Positions 22,478 through 32,916 of a stretch of DNA of 45,544 nucleotides are shown in pieces. Every line of letters starts with the position of its first letter. The first letter of the stretch is position 1. Source of the DNA: an uncultured Collinsella sp. (GTDB taxonomy: Bacteria > Actinomycetota > Coriobacteriia > Coriobacteriales > Coriobacteriaceae). Location: NCBI GenBank assembly GCA_900542305.1, contig UQMU01000019.1, positions 1-45,544 of the forward strand, written 5' to 3'. The notes beneath the pieces are model-generated. The model worked only from the letters and a program-made list of their open reading frames with translations. It was not told where the DNA came from and did not search any database. Made by a program: the position numbers and the translations under genes.

Positions 22478-23053
22478 ATGTCCACGTCACAAAGCCAGAA
22501 AAAAGAAGCCATCGCCCAGGCGACCGAGCAGGAGCTCGCATCGCTCGCGGTCCGTGGCGTGCGTATCGTGGGCAACGCGTGCTCGCCGATCGTGCTGGTC
22601 AAAGGCGATTTGGACGAGGCCGAGCGTTCGGGTGGCGAGCTTGCCGCCGGCCCGGATGGCGCGGCGTTGCGCAAGGCGCTTGGGGCCATCGGCTACGCGC
22701 CCGAGGATTTTTGCGTGCTGGCAAGCATCGCCGGCGTGGGTGACGGAGCGGTCGCGGTGGGCGAGACTCTGCCGTGCGAGCTGTTCCGTGAGGCGCTTGA
22801 GGCCTTGGACCCCGAGGCGGTGCTACTGCTCGACAACAACGCGGCCGATGTCATGCGCGAGACCTACGCCGACATGCTCGTGGCAATCGACGACTTTGAT
22901 ACTGCCATGCTCAAGCCCGGCTTGGTCGCCCATGTGCAGGGCCGCCGCGTGCTCGCGCTCGACGGTTTTGAGGCGGCGCTCACTGACAAAGCCGCCAAGC
23001 AGCGTATGTGGGCATACATCAAGCAGCTGACCCCGGCAGCCGCTCCGCTGTAG
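22478..23053 (+). CDS. conserved-looking cytoplasmic protein of unknown function
   Basis: This 191-residue protein has no signal peptide or membrane segment. The sequence alternates strands and helices (GVRIVGNACSPIVLVKGDLD, then EAVLLLDNNAADVMRETYAD, then LVAHVQGRRVLALDGFEAAL), as in a compact alpha/beta fold with an acidic surface. I do not recognise the family. GGAGAG lies six bases upstream of ATG 22478. It is transcribed away from trxA and ends convergently with the kinase gene. Confidence 0.72.
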   Translation: MSTSQSQKKEAIAQATEQELASLAVRGVRIVGNACSPIVLVKGDLDEAERSGGELAAGPDGAALRKALGAIGYAPEDFCVLASIAGVGDGAVAVGETLPCELFREALEALDPEAVLLLDNNAADVMRETYADMLVAIDDFDTAMLKPGLVAHVQGRRVLALDGFEAALTDKAAKQRMWAYIKQLTPAAAPL

Positions 23054-23117
23054 CGGATTGGCGCCGGCGAGCGATTGTCTGGCGGGCAAGGCACGCCTCG
23101 AGATCGGCGCCGCACTT

Positions 23118-24395
23118 CTACATCACAGCGCGCAGCTCAAACCGATCGCCGTTAATGCGGAACTGGCAGTTGCCGTTCATGCGTTCGACGGCAAGCTTAA
23201 TGCTCTTGGTTCCAAAGCCGTGTCCGGTGTGCCCGGCTACGGGCATGCCGTCGACCATGCGCGGCGCGCGGTCAAACGTGTTGGAAACTAATAACAGCAG
23301 CTGGCCGTCCTCTAATCGCAGGTCAAAGTCGACGAATCGCTTTCCTTGGGGTGCGGTGCTTGCGGCGGTGATTGCGTTTTCCAAGGCATTTGAGAGCACG
23401 CTAAACAGGTCGGCGTCACCTACGTGGATGGTTTCGGGTACGGCGGCGCGCAGGTTGGCGGTAATGCCGTTTCTATTGATATCCGAGTTAAATGACGAAA
23501 GCGCGATGTTTACGGTCTCGTTGGCGCAGAAGCGGCGTACGGCGGTGCGATCGCCGGCTTCGCAGAGTTCATCGATGCGTTTGAGCGCCTCGTCGGTGTG
23601 GCCCTCCTCAATTAAAGCGGCCAGGCCGCGTAGGAAGTGGCGCATATCGTGGCGAAGAATCGACAGCTCGTGCCCAGATTGACGCCAAGCCTCGAGCTCT
23701 TTGATGGCGGCGCTGTCGCGGGTTTCGAGCATCCAACGCTCTCGCTCGGCGGTTTCCTTTTCTTCGTATTCGCGCAGGTAAACGGCAAGAAACATAAGAT
23801 AGAAGGCACAGAGCGCAAATGCCAAAAACTCAACCGTCACCACCGAGCCCGAGTGGAACAGCGTGGTGTAGACGTTGGTGGCATAGTCAAAGACGTAATA
23901 GACGAGCGGCAGGATTAAAAGGATGCCCAGCTCGGTGGTGCTTTTAATCGCCAAGCGTGGACCGATGTCGCCGGCCCAATGCAACAGGACGGCAAAGACG
24001 GCGAGTGTGGTCGCGATGCGCGCCAGGTAGTACGCGATCTGAGAATCGGTTGCGGCAAATGCGGCGATGCCCATCCAATTGCTGAACTGGCAGCTCAGAT
24101 AGGCACTCGTAATGCCGAGCACGGCAAGCAGCGGGCTCAGGCGGTAGCGCGCGCACAAATAGATGACGAGCGGCAGATGCACGACGAGCGGATATACCTG
24201 GCGGGCGAAAAGCTCGCCGCCGACGGCATTGGCGAGGCCAAATGCGCATCCGGTTACGGCACCGACCAGCACCAGTTCAAGCGCATGACGCCGGTTGATC
24301 TCGACACCGCACAGCGCCGCCGAGGCAAAGACGCCAAAGAGCAACGTCGTGGCGTGGTGGATTGCCCAAAGGATCATTTCGACCGAGGAGACCAT
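23118..24395 (-). CDS. AgrC-like GHKL sensor histidine kinase
   Basis: This 425-residue membrane kinase has six or so hydrophobic segments in residues 1-200, a coiled linker (YLREYEEKETAERERW), then the phospho-acceptor motif LRHDMRHFLRGL (His near residue 257). The GHKL ATP-binding domain has the N-box NALENAITAA and a G-box GHGFGTKSIKLAVERM. This layout matches peptide-sensing kinases of the AgrC/ComD/VirS type. Its ATG overlaps the stop of the upstream regulator gene (TGATG), so the pair is made together. No AgrD-like peptide or AgrB protease gene is visible nearby. Confidence 0.88.
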   Translation of the reverse strand: MVSSVEMILWAIHHATTLLFGVFASAALCGVEINRRHALELVLVGAVTGCAFGLANAVGGELFARQVYPLVVHLPLVIYLCARYRLSPLLAVLGITSAYLSCQFSNWMGIAAFAATDSQIAYYLARIATTLAVFAVLLHWAGDIGPRLAIKSTTELGILLILPLVYYVFDYATNVYTTLFHSGSVVTVEFLAFALCAFYLMFLAVYLREYEEKETAERERWMLETRDSAAIKELEAWRQSGHELSILRHDMRHFLRGLAALIEEGHTDEALKRIDELCEAGDRTAVRRFCANETVNIALSSFNSDINRNGITANLRAAVPETIHVGDADLFSVLSNALENAITAASTAPQGKRFVDFDLRLEDGQLLLLVSNTFDRAPRMVDGMPVAGHTGHGFGTKSIKLAVERMNGNCQFRINGDRFELRAVM

Positions 24396-25117
24396 CAGCG
24401 CCGCCCGCCTTCGAAGCGCACCGCAAAGTAGGCGTCTTGGAACCCCTGCTTGCTGCTGCGCGACAGCGGAATGCACGCGCCGGAGCGCATGACGATGTCC
24501 GTGCGATCGAAGTGGTCGATGTTGCGCAAGTTGACCTGGTAGCTACGGTGGCATTTAAAGAAGGTGGCATTTTGCGCCAAACGGTCCTCGACGCTGCGGA
24601 ACGACTCGAGTGCCTCGATATCGCGTCCGTCGCGCAGGTGGAAGACCACGTGCTTGTTGCGCGCCTCGGCATATTCGATGTCGGACAGGCGCAGGGCGTG
24701 GTAGCCAAAGGACGTTTTGATCACGAGCTCGTCGGTTGCCGCCGGGCGCATGCTCGAAAGCTCGTCGAGTAACTGTGCCAGGCGTTCGTAAGTCACGGGC
24801 TTGAGCAGATAGTCGAAGGCGCGGACCTCGTAGGATTCCAGCGCGAACTCGGGCGACGAGGTAAGGAACACCAGACGCACGGCGGTGTCGGCCTGGCGCA
24901 ATTCGCGCGCGGTGTCCATGCCATTGACGAGCGGCATGATCATGTCGAGCAGGATGATGTCGGCGCGCGATGCGGCATGGCGGGCCAGCAGGTCCTCGCC
25001 ACGCGTGACGAGCGCAACATCGACCGCCGTGCCCGTCTCGGTCGACCAACGGTCGATCATCCGGTGCAGTCTATCTAGAAAAGCGACGTCGTCGTCGCAG
25101 GCAATAATCTTGAGCAT
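24395..25117 (-). CDS. LytTR-family response regulator, AgrA/LytR-like
   Basis: This 240-residue regulator has a receiver domain (residues 1-120: KIIACDDD acidic pocket, phospho-Asp in DIILLDMIMP near residue 58, LKPVTYERL with the conserved Lys) followed by a LytTR DNA-binding domain (about 135-235: IEYAEARNKHVVFHLRDG, then FFKCHRSYQVNLRNI). It is the partner of the kinase encoded just downstream. ATG 25117 follows AAGGGGG by seven bases. No direct-repeat LytTR target was recognised in the window. Confidence 0.91.
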   Translation of the reverse strand: MLKIIACDDDVAFLDRLHRMIDRWSTETGTAVDVALVTRGEDLLARHAASRADIILLDMIMPLVNGMDTARELRQADTAVRLVFLTSSPEFALESYEVRAFDYLLKPVTYERLAQLLDELSSMRPAATDELVIKTSFGYHALRLSDIEYAEARNKHVVFHLRDGRDIEALESFRSVEDRLAQNATFFKCHRSYQVNLRNIDHFDRTDIVMRSGACIPLSRSSKQGFQDAYFAVRFEGGRR

Positions 25118-25324
25118 TCTGAGCCCCCTTAGTAGCTCGATTTTGCCACATTGGGCGCGGACCACTCGCGGGGGAGCGCCCGTTCGTGCCTCATGGTGCG
25201 CAACTCGCGCCGAGCGGTATTGCGGTGGCGAAAGATGCCTCCTGCGCTATCGAGAGCTCGGCTATCCTCAGCTTGCCAGTTCGAAAATGGACCTGCCGCA
25301 TGATTGAATCTTTATTTCAACTTT

Positions 25325-25374
25325 ACACCTAGGTTTACAGCTGTCTTGTCAGCTGTAAACCTAGGTGTCATACT
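25325..25374 (+). promoter_or_regulatory. palindromic operator and promoter of the nad operon (probable NiaR site)
   Basis: A perfect 19-bp inverted repeat (ACACCTAGGTTTACAGCTG, 25325-25343 with 25350-25368) has a 6-base spacer. A promoter overlaps its right arm: TTGTCA (25346-25351), 17 bases, CATACT (25369-25374). NiaR, encoded by the fourth gene, is the obvious ligand. No gene is seen in 25118-25324. Confidence 0.78.
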
Positions 25375-25409
25375 AAAGCCCCAAGATTCGCCAAAAGAGA
25401 GGGGCCTTG

Positions 25410-26435
25410 ATGGCACAGAGCGCGAACATGGATGCATCGGAGCTTGCACGCGACATTGCGGCCGGCCTGGCATCGGCAACGACGGCAACGGAGCGCGCGG
25501 CATTGGTGCCCGCAGAGCTCGTCGAGGCCATTCAGCAACTTAAAACCCAACGCGACGCGGTGATTCTGGCACACTATTACGTGGCGCCCGAGGTCCAGGC
25601 TGTGGCCGATTACGTCGGCGACAGCTTTTACCTGGCAAAGCTCGCCAAGAGCCTGCCGCAGCAGACCATCGTGCTGTGCGGCGTGGAGTTTATGGGCGAG
25701 AGCGCCAAGCTGCTCAACCCCACCAAGACCGTGCTGCTGCCCGAGCCGGGCGCGGATTGCCCCATGGCCCATATGGTCAAGCGCGAGACGGTCGACGCGG
25801 CGCGCGCCGAGTATGGCGACGACCTGGCCGTGGTGTGCTACGTCAACTCGACGGTCGAGATCAAGAGCTGGAGTGACGTGTGCGTCACCAGCTCCAACGC
25901 CGTCAAGATCGTGTCCGAGCTGCCGCAGCAGCATATCCTGTTCATTCCCGACCAAAACCTCGGCCGCTTCGTAGCCGAGCAGGTGCCGCAAAAGCACGTC
26001 ATTCTCAACAACGGCTACTGCCCGCGCCATCACATCATCACCGTCGAGCAGATTGTCGACGCGACGGAGGCCCACCCCGACGCGCTCGTGCTGGCGCATC
26101 CTGAGTGCAAGGCCGACGTCTTGGCCGAGGCCGACTACATCGGCTCCACCGCCGGCATCATCAAGTACGCCGAGGAGTCCGACGCGAGCGAGTTCATTAT
26201 CGTGACGGTCCGTGGCGTGCTCTACGAGCTCGAGCGCCGCTGCCAGGGCACCGGCAAGAAGTTCTACTTCCCCGCGGTGCAGCCCACCTGCGTCAACATG
26301 GATCTCATCACGCTCGAAAAGCTCGTGCGCTGCCTAGAGACGGGCGAGGGCGAGGTGCAGATTGGCGTGTCGGACGAGGCCGCCGATCAGGCCAAGCTCA
26401 CGCTCGACCGCATGCTCGAGTACGCGGCGCGCTAA
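25410..26435 (+). CDS. nadA: quinolinate synthase NadA
   Basis: This 341-residue [4Fe-4S] enzyme condenses iminoaspartate with dihydroxyacetone phosphate to quinolinate in NAD synthesis. Signatures: AHYYVAPEVQAVADYVGDS, CGVEFMGESAKLL (cluster Cys), LPEPGADCPMA, VNSTVEIKSWSDVCVTSSNA (Cys), and AHPECKADVL with PAVQPTCVNM near the C-terminus. AGAGAGGGG precedes the ATG. It is the first gene of nadABC-niaR and has a palindromic operator at its promoter. Confidence 0.95.
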   Translation: MAQSANMDASELARDIAAGLASATTATERAALVPAELVEAIQQLKTQRDAVILAHYYVAPEVQAVADYVGDSFYLAKLAKSLPQQTIVLCGVEFMGESAKLLNPTKTVLLPEPGADCPMAHMVKRETVDAARAEYGDDLAVVCYVNSTVEIKSWSDVCVTSSNAVKIVSELPQQHILFIPDQNLGRFVAEQVPQKHVILNNGYCPRHHIITVEQIVDATEAHPDALVLAHPECKADVLAEADYIGSTAGIIKYAEESDASEFIIVTVRGVLYELERRCQGTGKKFYFPAVQPTCVNMDLITLEKLVRCLETGEGEVQIGVSDEAADQAKLTLDRMLEYAAR

Positions 26436-26438
26436 GCC

Positions 26439-26475
26439 AATGTGACATGAGGGACCATCCCTTATGCCACATTAC
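26439..26475. repeat. imperfect palindrome between nadA and nadB
   Basis: AATGTGACATGAGGGA and TCCCTTATGCCACATT pair over 16 positions with two mismatches around a CCA centre. It may be a repeat unit or a processing hairpin. Confidence 0.65.
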
Positions 26476-26491
26476 AAGGGAGAGGATTCCT

Positions 26492-27868
26492 ATGGAAACC
26501 AAACAATACCCCGATATGGAGTGTGACGTCGTCATTGCCGGTTGCGGCGTGGCGGGCCTGTATGCGGCTCTCAATCTGCCGACGAGCACGCGCGTAATCA
26601 TGCTCTCCAAGGGCGCCATCGACGAGTGCGATTCGATGCTCGCGCAGGGCGGCATCTGCGTACTGCCCGAGGGCTCTGACTACGATGCCTTCTTTGAGGA
26701 CACCATGCACGCCGGCCATTACGAGAACCGCCGCGAGAGCGTTGACATCATGATCCGCTCGAGCCGCTCGGTCATCAACGACCTGCTGGCCATGGGCGTT
26801 GACTTTGAGCGAAAGGCCGACGGCAGCCTCGACTTTACCCGCGAGGGCGCGCACAGCCGCCCGCGCATCGCCTTCCATGCCGATATTACGGGCAAGGAGA
26901 TTACGACCAAGCTGCTTCAGGCTGTCCGCAAGCTGGACAACGTGCAGATTCTCGAACACGTTGCCATGACCGACATCCTGACCGCCGAGCGCGATGACGC
27001 CACGGTGTGCACCGGCGTTGTCGCCGTTGCCGTGGATGAGGACGATTCAGCTCGCCCCGCCGACGAGCTGGCAAATGCCGCTGAGGACGTGCATGCCGGT
27101 AAGCCGTTTAAGATCCATGCCCGCCACACGCTGTGGGCTACGGGCGGTATCGGCGGCGTATACGACCATTCGACTAACTACCCGCAGCTCACCGGTGACG
27201 CCTGCTACATCGCGCAGGAGCACGGCATCACGATGGAGCACCTGGACTACGTGCAGATCCATCCCACGGGACTGTTCTCGCCGCAGCCGGGTCGCACGTT
27301 CCTGATCAGCGAAAGCTGCCGCGGCGAGGGCGCGATTCTGCTCAATGCCGCCGGCGAGCGCTTTACCGACGAGTTGCAGCCGCGCGACGTTGTCGCCGCC
27401 GCCATCCGCGAGCAGATGAAGCAGGACGGCACCGAGCACGAGTGGCTGAGCTTTGCCCCCGTCGAGCGCGACGTGGTGACCGGGCACTTTGCCAATATCC
27501 GCGCGCGCTGCCTGGAGGACGGCCGCGACATCCTGGACGAGCCCATTCCCGTCACTCCCACGCAGCACTACTTTATGGGCGGCGTATGGGTCGACAAGGA
27601 CGGCCGCACCTCGATGCCCGAGCTCTACGCCGCCGGCGAGACGGCCTGCAATGGCGTGCACGGCAAGAACCGCCTGGCTTCTAACAGCCTGCTCGAGTCT
27701 CTGGTTTGGGGCCGCCGCGCTGCTTGGCGTATGCGCACCGGCGAGTCGCTTGCCGTGGAGCAGGCGGGCGAGCCCGCGCTCGATGGACGCCATCGCGCCC
27801 TGAGTTCCGATATCCTTGCAATCGATGATTTGGCCCGTGCCGCCGGCACGCAGGCCGTGGAGGAGTAG
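26492..27868 (+). CDS. nadB: L-aspartate oxidase NadB
   Basis: This 458-residue FAD flavoprotein oxidises L-aspartate to iminoaspartate, the substrate of NadA. Dinucleotide-binding motif VVIAGCGVAGLYAAL (residues 13-27), substrate loop MLAQGGICV, and the fumarate reductase-like core are present (HPTGLFSPQ, GGVWVDKDGRTSMPELYAAG, NRLASNSLLESLVWG). Length is slightly short compared with about 500-540 in most bacteria because the C-terminal helical domain is reduced. ATG 26492 follows AAGGGAGAGG. nadC begins three bases after its stop. Confidence 0.95.
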   Translation: METKQYPDMECDVVIAGCGVAGLYAALNLPTSTRVIMLSKGAIDECDSMLAQGGICVLPEGSDYDAFFEDTMHAGHYENRRESVDIMIRSSRSVINDLLAMGVDFERKADGSLDFTREGAHSRPRIAFHADITGKEITTKLLQAVRKLDNVQILEHVAMTDILTAERDDATVCTGVVAVAVDEDDSARPADELANAAEDVHAGKPFKIHARHTLWATGGIGGVYDHSTNYPQLTGDACYIAQEHGITMEHLDYVQIHPTGLFSPQPGRTFLISESCRGEGAILLNAAGERFTDELQPRDVVAAAIREQMKQDGTEHEWLSFAPVERDVVTGHFANIRARCLEDGRDILDEPIPVTPTQHYFMGGVWVDKDGRTSMPELYAAGETACNGVHGKNRLASNSLLESLVWGRRAAWRMRTGESLAVEQAGEPALDGRHRALSSDILAIDDLARAAGTQAVEE

Positions 27869-27871
27869 ACC

Positions 27872-28732
27872 ATGAATCCCATTACCATGAAGCTCGTCGT
27901 CGATGATCTGATTTTGCAGGCTCTGCGCGAGGACATTACCTTTGAGGACGTGAGCACGGCGAGCGTGTGCCCCACGGCGCGTCCCGCCACGGTGGAGCTT
28001 ATCGCCAAGGCCGACGGCATTATCGCCGGCCTGGACGTATTCGCCCGCACCTTTGAGCTGCTGGATCCGCAGAGTTCGGTGCTGTTTGATGTTGCTGACG
28101 GTGACGAGGTACACGCCGGCGATCACGTGGGCCAGGTGCGCGGCGACGCGCGCGTGCTGCTTTCGGGCGAGCGCGTGGCGCTCAACTACCTGCAGCGCAT
28201 GAGCGGCATCGCTACTTACACGCATCGGATGGCGGCTGCGCTCGTGGGCACCAAGACCGTGCTCGTCGACACGCGCAAGACCACGCCGGGCATGCGCGTC
28301 TTCGAGAAGGCCGCGGTCGAGATCGGCGGCGGCAGCAACCACCGCTATAACCTGTCGACGGCTGTCATGCTCAAGGACAACCACATCGACGCCGCCGGTG
28401 GCGTGACACGCGCGGTTGAGATGGCGCGCGCCCATGCGTCGTTTACCGCGACGGTCGAGATCGAGTGCGAGAACCTGGACATGGTGCGCGAGGCCGTGGA
28501 GGCCGGCGCCGATATCATCATGTTCGACAACATGACCCACGACGACATGGCTGCCGCGATTGAGCTTATCGCCGGCCGCGCCAAGACCGAGTGCTCGGGT
28601 AATGTGGATGTCAGCAATATCCGCGCGCTCGCCGACCTGGGCGTTGACTTTATTAGCTCGGGGGCATTGACGCACTCTGCGCCGATTCTCGACCTCTCGC
28701 TCAAGCACCTGCGTCTGCTGGACGGTAAATAA
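27872..28732 (+). CDS. nadC: nicotinate-nucleotide pyrophosphorylase NadC
   Basis: Quinolinate phosphoribosyltransferase (286 residues) makes nicotinate mononucleotide from quinolinate and PRPP. Motifs: ALNYLQRMSGIAT, VDTRKTTPGMRVFEK, GGGSNHRYNLS, MLKDNHID, IECENLD, and the phosphate-binding end FISSGALTHSAPILDLSL. The stop overlaps the niaR start by one base (TAATG). Confidence 0.96.
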   Translation: MNPITMKLVVDDLILQALREDITFEDVSTASVCPTARPATVELIAKADGIIAGLDVFARTFELLDPQSSVLFDVADGDEVHAGDHVGQVRGDARVLLSGERVALNYLQRMSGIATYTHRMAAALVGTKTVLVDTRKTTPGMRVFEKAAVEIGGGSNHRYNLSTAVMLKDNHIDAAGGVTRAVEMARAHASFTATVEIECENLDMVREAVEAGADIIMFDNMTHDDMAAAIELIAGRAKTECSGNVDVSNIRALADLGVDFISSGALTHSAPILDLSLKHLRLLDGK

Positions 28733-29277
28733 TGGACGCCCGCGAGCGTCGCCGTGCCATCATGGGCGTGCTCGAGGGGGCCACGGAGCCCGTTTCGGGC
28801 AGCGCGCTTGCTCGCGAGGTGGGTGTGAGCCGCCAGATTGTCGTGCAAGACATCGCCCTGCTGCGCGCCGATGGGCACGATATCGTGGCGACCAACCGTG
28901 GTTATGTGCTGCAGGAGGCCCCCAGCAGCCCCGCCGTGCCCACGCGCTTGGTCAAGGTTCGCCACAGCGTGGAGCAGGCAAGTGATGAGCTCACGAGTAT
29001 CGTCGACGTGGGCGGTGCCGTGCTCAATGTAATCGTCAACCACCGCGTGTATGGCAAGATCACAGCCGATCTGGACATTCGCAACCGTCGCGATGTTGAG
29101 CGCTACCTGCACGATATCGAGAGCGGCAAGAGCTTTCCACTACTAACGGTGACGAGCGGCTATCACTTCCATCGCATTGCGGCAGAGGACGAGCAAACCC
29201 TCGACGAGATCGAGGCTATGCTCAAGGAGAAAGGCTACTTGGCAGACCTGATGCCCTACGAAGACGATTTGTCCTAG
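28732..29277 (+). CDS. niaR: NiaR-type repressor of NAD biosynthesis
   Basis: This 181-residue protein has an N-terminal winged helix of the HTH_11 type (RRAIMGVLEGATEPVSGSAL, then SRQIVVQDIALLRADGHDI) and a C-terminal 3H domain with conserved metal-binding His residues (VRHSVEQ, VNHRVYG, SGYHFHRI). NiaR/YrxA proteins repress NAD genes when nicotinate is present. As the last gene of the operon, it probably feeds back on the palindrome at 25325-25368. Confidence 0.92.
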   Translation: MDARERRRAIMGVLEGATEPVSGSALAREVGVSRQIVVQDIALLRADGHDIVATNRGYVLQEAPSSPAVPTRLVKVRHSVEQASDELTSIVDVGGAVLNVIVNHRVYGKITADLDIRNRRDVERYLHDIESGKSFPLLTVTSGYHFHRIAAEDEQTLDEIEAMLKEKGYLADLMPYEDDLS

Positions 29278-29295
29278 TCGACGCCGCATCTATAA

Positions 29296-29360
29296 GTTGC
29301 GGTGAAATAGTTCCTAAAATCGGCATCCAAGACATAAAACAGGAACTATTCCACCGCAAC
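29296..29360. repeat. 19-bp palindromic repeat after niaR
   Basis: GTTGCGGTGAAATAGTTCC (29296-29314) and GGAACTATTCCACCGCAAC (29342-29360) pair with one mismatch across a 27-base centre. It looks like a REP-type unit; it has no T-run. Confidence 0.75.
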
Positions 29361-29400
29361 TGCCAAGGGTCCCGCTCCAAATTAGCTGCCCACATATGCA

Positions 29401-29440
29401 AAAGGAGGCCTCCGCGGCGATGCGGAGGCCTCCTTTTTTT
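29401..29440. terminator. bidirectional terminator between niaR and the ferredoxin gene
   Basis: A 15-bp perfect stem (AAAGGAGGCCTCCGC) with a 6-base loop is followed by seven T on the plus strand and TTTT on the minus strand. It serves the convergent niaR and ferredoxin genes. Confidence 0.88.
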
Positions 29441-29478
29441 GTGCACGGTGTACTTTTGAGTGTGCAAGTGGGGAGTTG

Positions 29479-29664
29479 TTACTCCTCGACGATCTCGGTG
29501 ATCGCGCCAGCGGGGCAAGCGTCCCGGCAAGCGCCACAGGCGACGCAGGAGTCCTCGTCAGCGACGGTGGCGACGTCCTGGAGCTCCAGAACGCCAGCGG
29601 GGCAGGTGTCGACGCAAACGCCACAAGCGATGCACTCGTCGGCATCAATTACGGGATGAGCCAT
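29479..29664 (-). CDS. 2[4Fe-4S] ferredoxin
   Basis: Small clostridial-type ferredoxin (61 residues). Two full cluster motifs are visible: CIACGVCVDTC-P and CVACGACRDAC-P, each followed by the Gly-Ala turn. It shuttles electrons at low potential in an anaerobe. ATG 29664 has AGAGAGGA upstream. It is a single gene with its own terminator; the redox partner is not shown by context. Confidence 0.94.
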   Translation of the reverse strand: MAHPVIDADECIACGVCVDTCPAGVLELQDVATVADEDSCVACGACRDACPAGAITEIVEE

Positions 29665-29884
29665 GGTAGTTTCCTCTCTGTTGACCGACGCTACAGACGA
29701 TGCGCGCCGGTTTGATTCGGGCAAAAACATACCACGGGAGCGACCGTTTGCAATACCCTCTGGCCGGCATCTTCATACCGTTCGCCGAGTATGCCAAGGT
29801 TTACTAAAAAACGCGCAGGTGGGGCCGGTGAGCTGCGTAAATGTTAGCTAAAGGTGACTCGTAATATAGGGCGATTGAGCGTGC

Positions 29885-29935
29885 TTGCGGAAACCGCATC
29901 CCGTAATCCACGTCCAAAACGGGACACAGTTTCAG
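29885..29935. repeat. short repeat related to 1768-1945
   Basis: GGAAACCGCATCCCGT is the exact reverse complement of 16 bases at about 1857-1872. It is followed by CAAAACGGGACACAGTTTC, a half-hairpin of the same type. Nothing else gene-like is seen in 29665-30020. Confidence 0.6.
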
Positions 29936-30024
29936 GCTCACACCTCAGTCAACTCTACATAGATCTCAATAGATTTGCCGAGAACTCAATCAGCGCATCT
30001 ACCTGCGCATTTAAGAACCTAAAC

Positions 30025-30072
30025 TCTCAGAGATAAGAAATCTTATATGAATTGACTTAGATTTTGTATATT
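30025..30072 (+). promoter_or_regulatory. dnaK promoter with heat-shock operator candidate shared with clpB
   Basis: CTCAGA, then AAATCT-N15-AGATTT (30038-30064), then TGTATATT as -10. The same arrangement with identical spacing lies upstream of clpB (40354-40394). It is the likely target of HspR, although it is not the classical HAIR sequence. A leader hairpin (GCGCCGC 30117-30123 with 30140-30146) follows. Confidence 0.6.
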
Positions 30073-30173
30073 CCGGCCCATAAGGGGATACACTACATCC
30101 TGAAAGACAAGCCGAAGCGCCGCGCGAAAGACCGTCGAGGCGGCGCGAACGCACAAGAGAGAGGGAATTTCTA

Positions 30174-32066
<1,893 letters not shown>

Positions 32067-32068
32067 TC

Positions 32069-32911
32069 ATGTCCGCCCGTAAAGCTCGCACGGAGGCGGC
32101 TGCCGCCGGCGCCGCCCCCGTTGACTCTGAGGAGAAGGACGTGAAGATTCCCGTAGAGGCCGCAGACGATACCGAGGTCAATGAGGCCCCGGCCGCCGAG
32201 GCTGCCGAGAACCAGGTAGAGGATTCCAACAAGGAGGCGACGATGACCGAGGACGAGATGGTGGAAGCCGCTATCCGCGCCGGTGAGGAAGCCGCCGACA
32301 ACGACTTTAAGCTCAAGTTCGAGCAGGCCCAAAAGGAGCTTGCCGACGTGCGCAATGAGCTCGATGCTGCGGCAGAGGCTCAGAAGGCCGCCGAGGACAA
32401 GGCGAAGGACGCTACCGAGCGCACCGCTCGTCTGCAGGCCGACTGGGAGAACTTCCGTCGCCGCACCGCCAACGAGCGCATCGCCGAGCGCGAGCGCGCG
32501 ACCGAGAAGCTTGTCACCGCGCTGTTGCCGGTGATCGACGATATCGAGCGCGCGATCGACCATGCCCGCAGCCAGGAGCTTTCCGACGACTTTAAGCAGT
32601 TCGTCGATGGCGTTGACGCGGTACATGCCAAGCTGCTCGACGTGTTTGCGCACGAGGGCGTTGAGCCCATCGACCCCAAGGGCGAGGCGTTCGATCCGCT
32701 CGAGCACCAGGCTGTGGGTCGCGTCGAGGACGCATCGCAGTATGACGAGACCGTCAACGATGTGTACCAGAAGGGCTACCGCATGGCGGATCGCATCCTG
32801 CGTTCCGCGATGGTGACGGTGACCTACGGTGGCGAGAAGCGCCCCGCACCGGAGCCCGAAGCGGCGCCCGAGGATGCTACGGCCGATACGGCCGAGAGCA
32901 CCGAGGAGTAA
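32069..32911 (+). CDS. grpE: nucleotide exchange factor GrpE
   Basis: GrpE (280 residues from ATG 32069, two bases after the dnaK stop). An acidic, Ala-rich N-terminal part (1-75), a long coiled coil (FKLKFEQAQKELADVRNELD), and the beta domain with QADWENFRRRTANERI and VYQKGYRMADRILRSAMVTV are clear. An internal in-frame ATG at 32243 has a much stronger AAGGAGG five bases upstream, so a 222-residue form may be the main or a second product. It releases ADP from DnaK. Confidence 0.95.
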   Translation: MSARKARTEAAAAGAAPVDSEEKDVKIPVEAADDTEVNEAPAAEAAENQVEDSNKEATMTEDEMVEAAIRAGEEAADNDFKLKFEQAQKELADVRNELDAAAEAQKAAEDKAKDATERTARLQADWENFRRRTANERIAERERATEKLVTALLPVIDDIERAIDHARSQELSDDFKQFVDGVDAVHAKLLDVFAHEGVEPIDPKGEAFDPLEHQAVGRVEDASQYDETVNDVYQKGYRMADRILRSAMVTVTYGGEKRPAPEPEAAPEDATADTAESTEE

Positions 32912-32916
32912 TTGAG

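Noticed and set aside
27047..28708. Long minus-strand frame over nadB-nadC
   Set aside because: It lies antisense to two clear enzymes; its composition mirrors their third-position bias.
30052..30057. TTGACT as -35 of dnaK
   Set aside because: It is only nine bases from the likely -10, and is not conserved at clpB, where the operator-like arms are.
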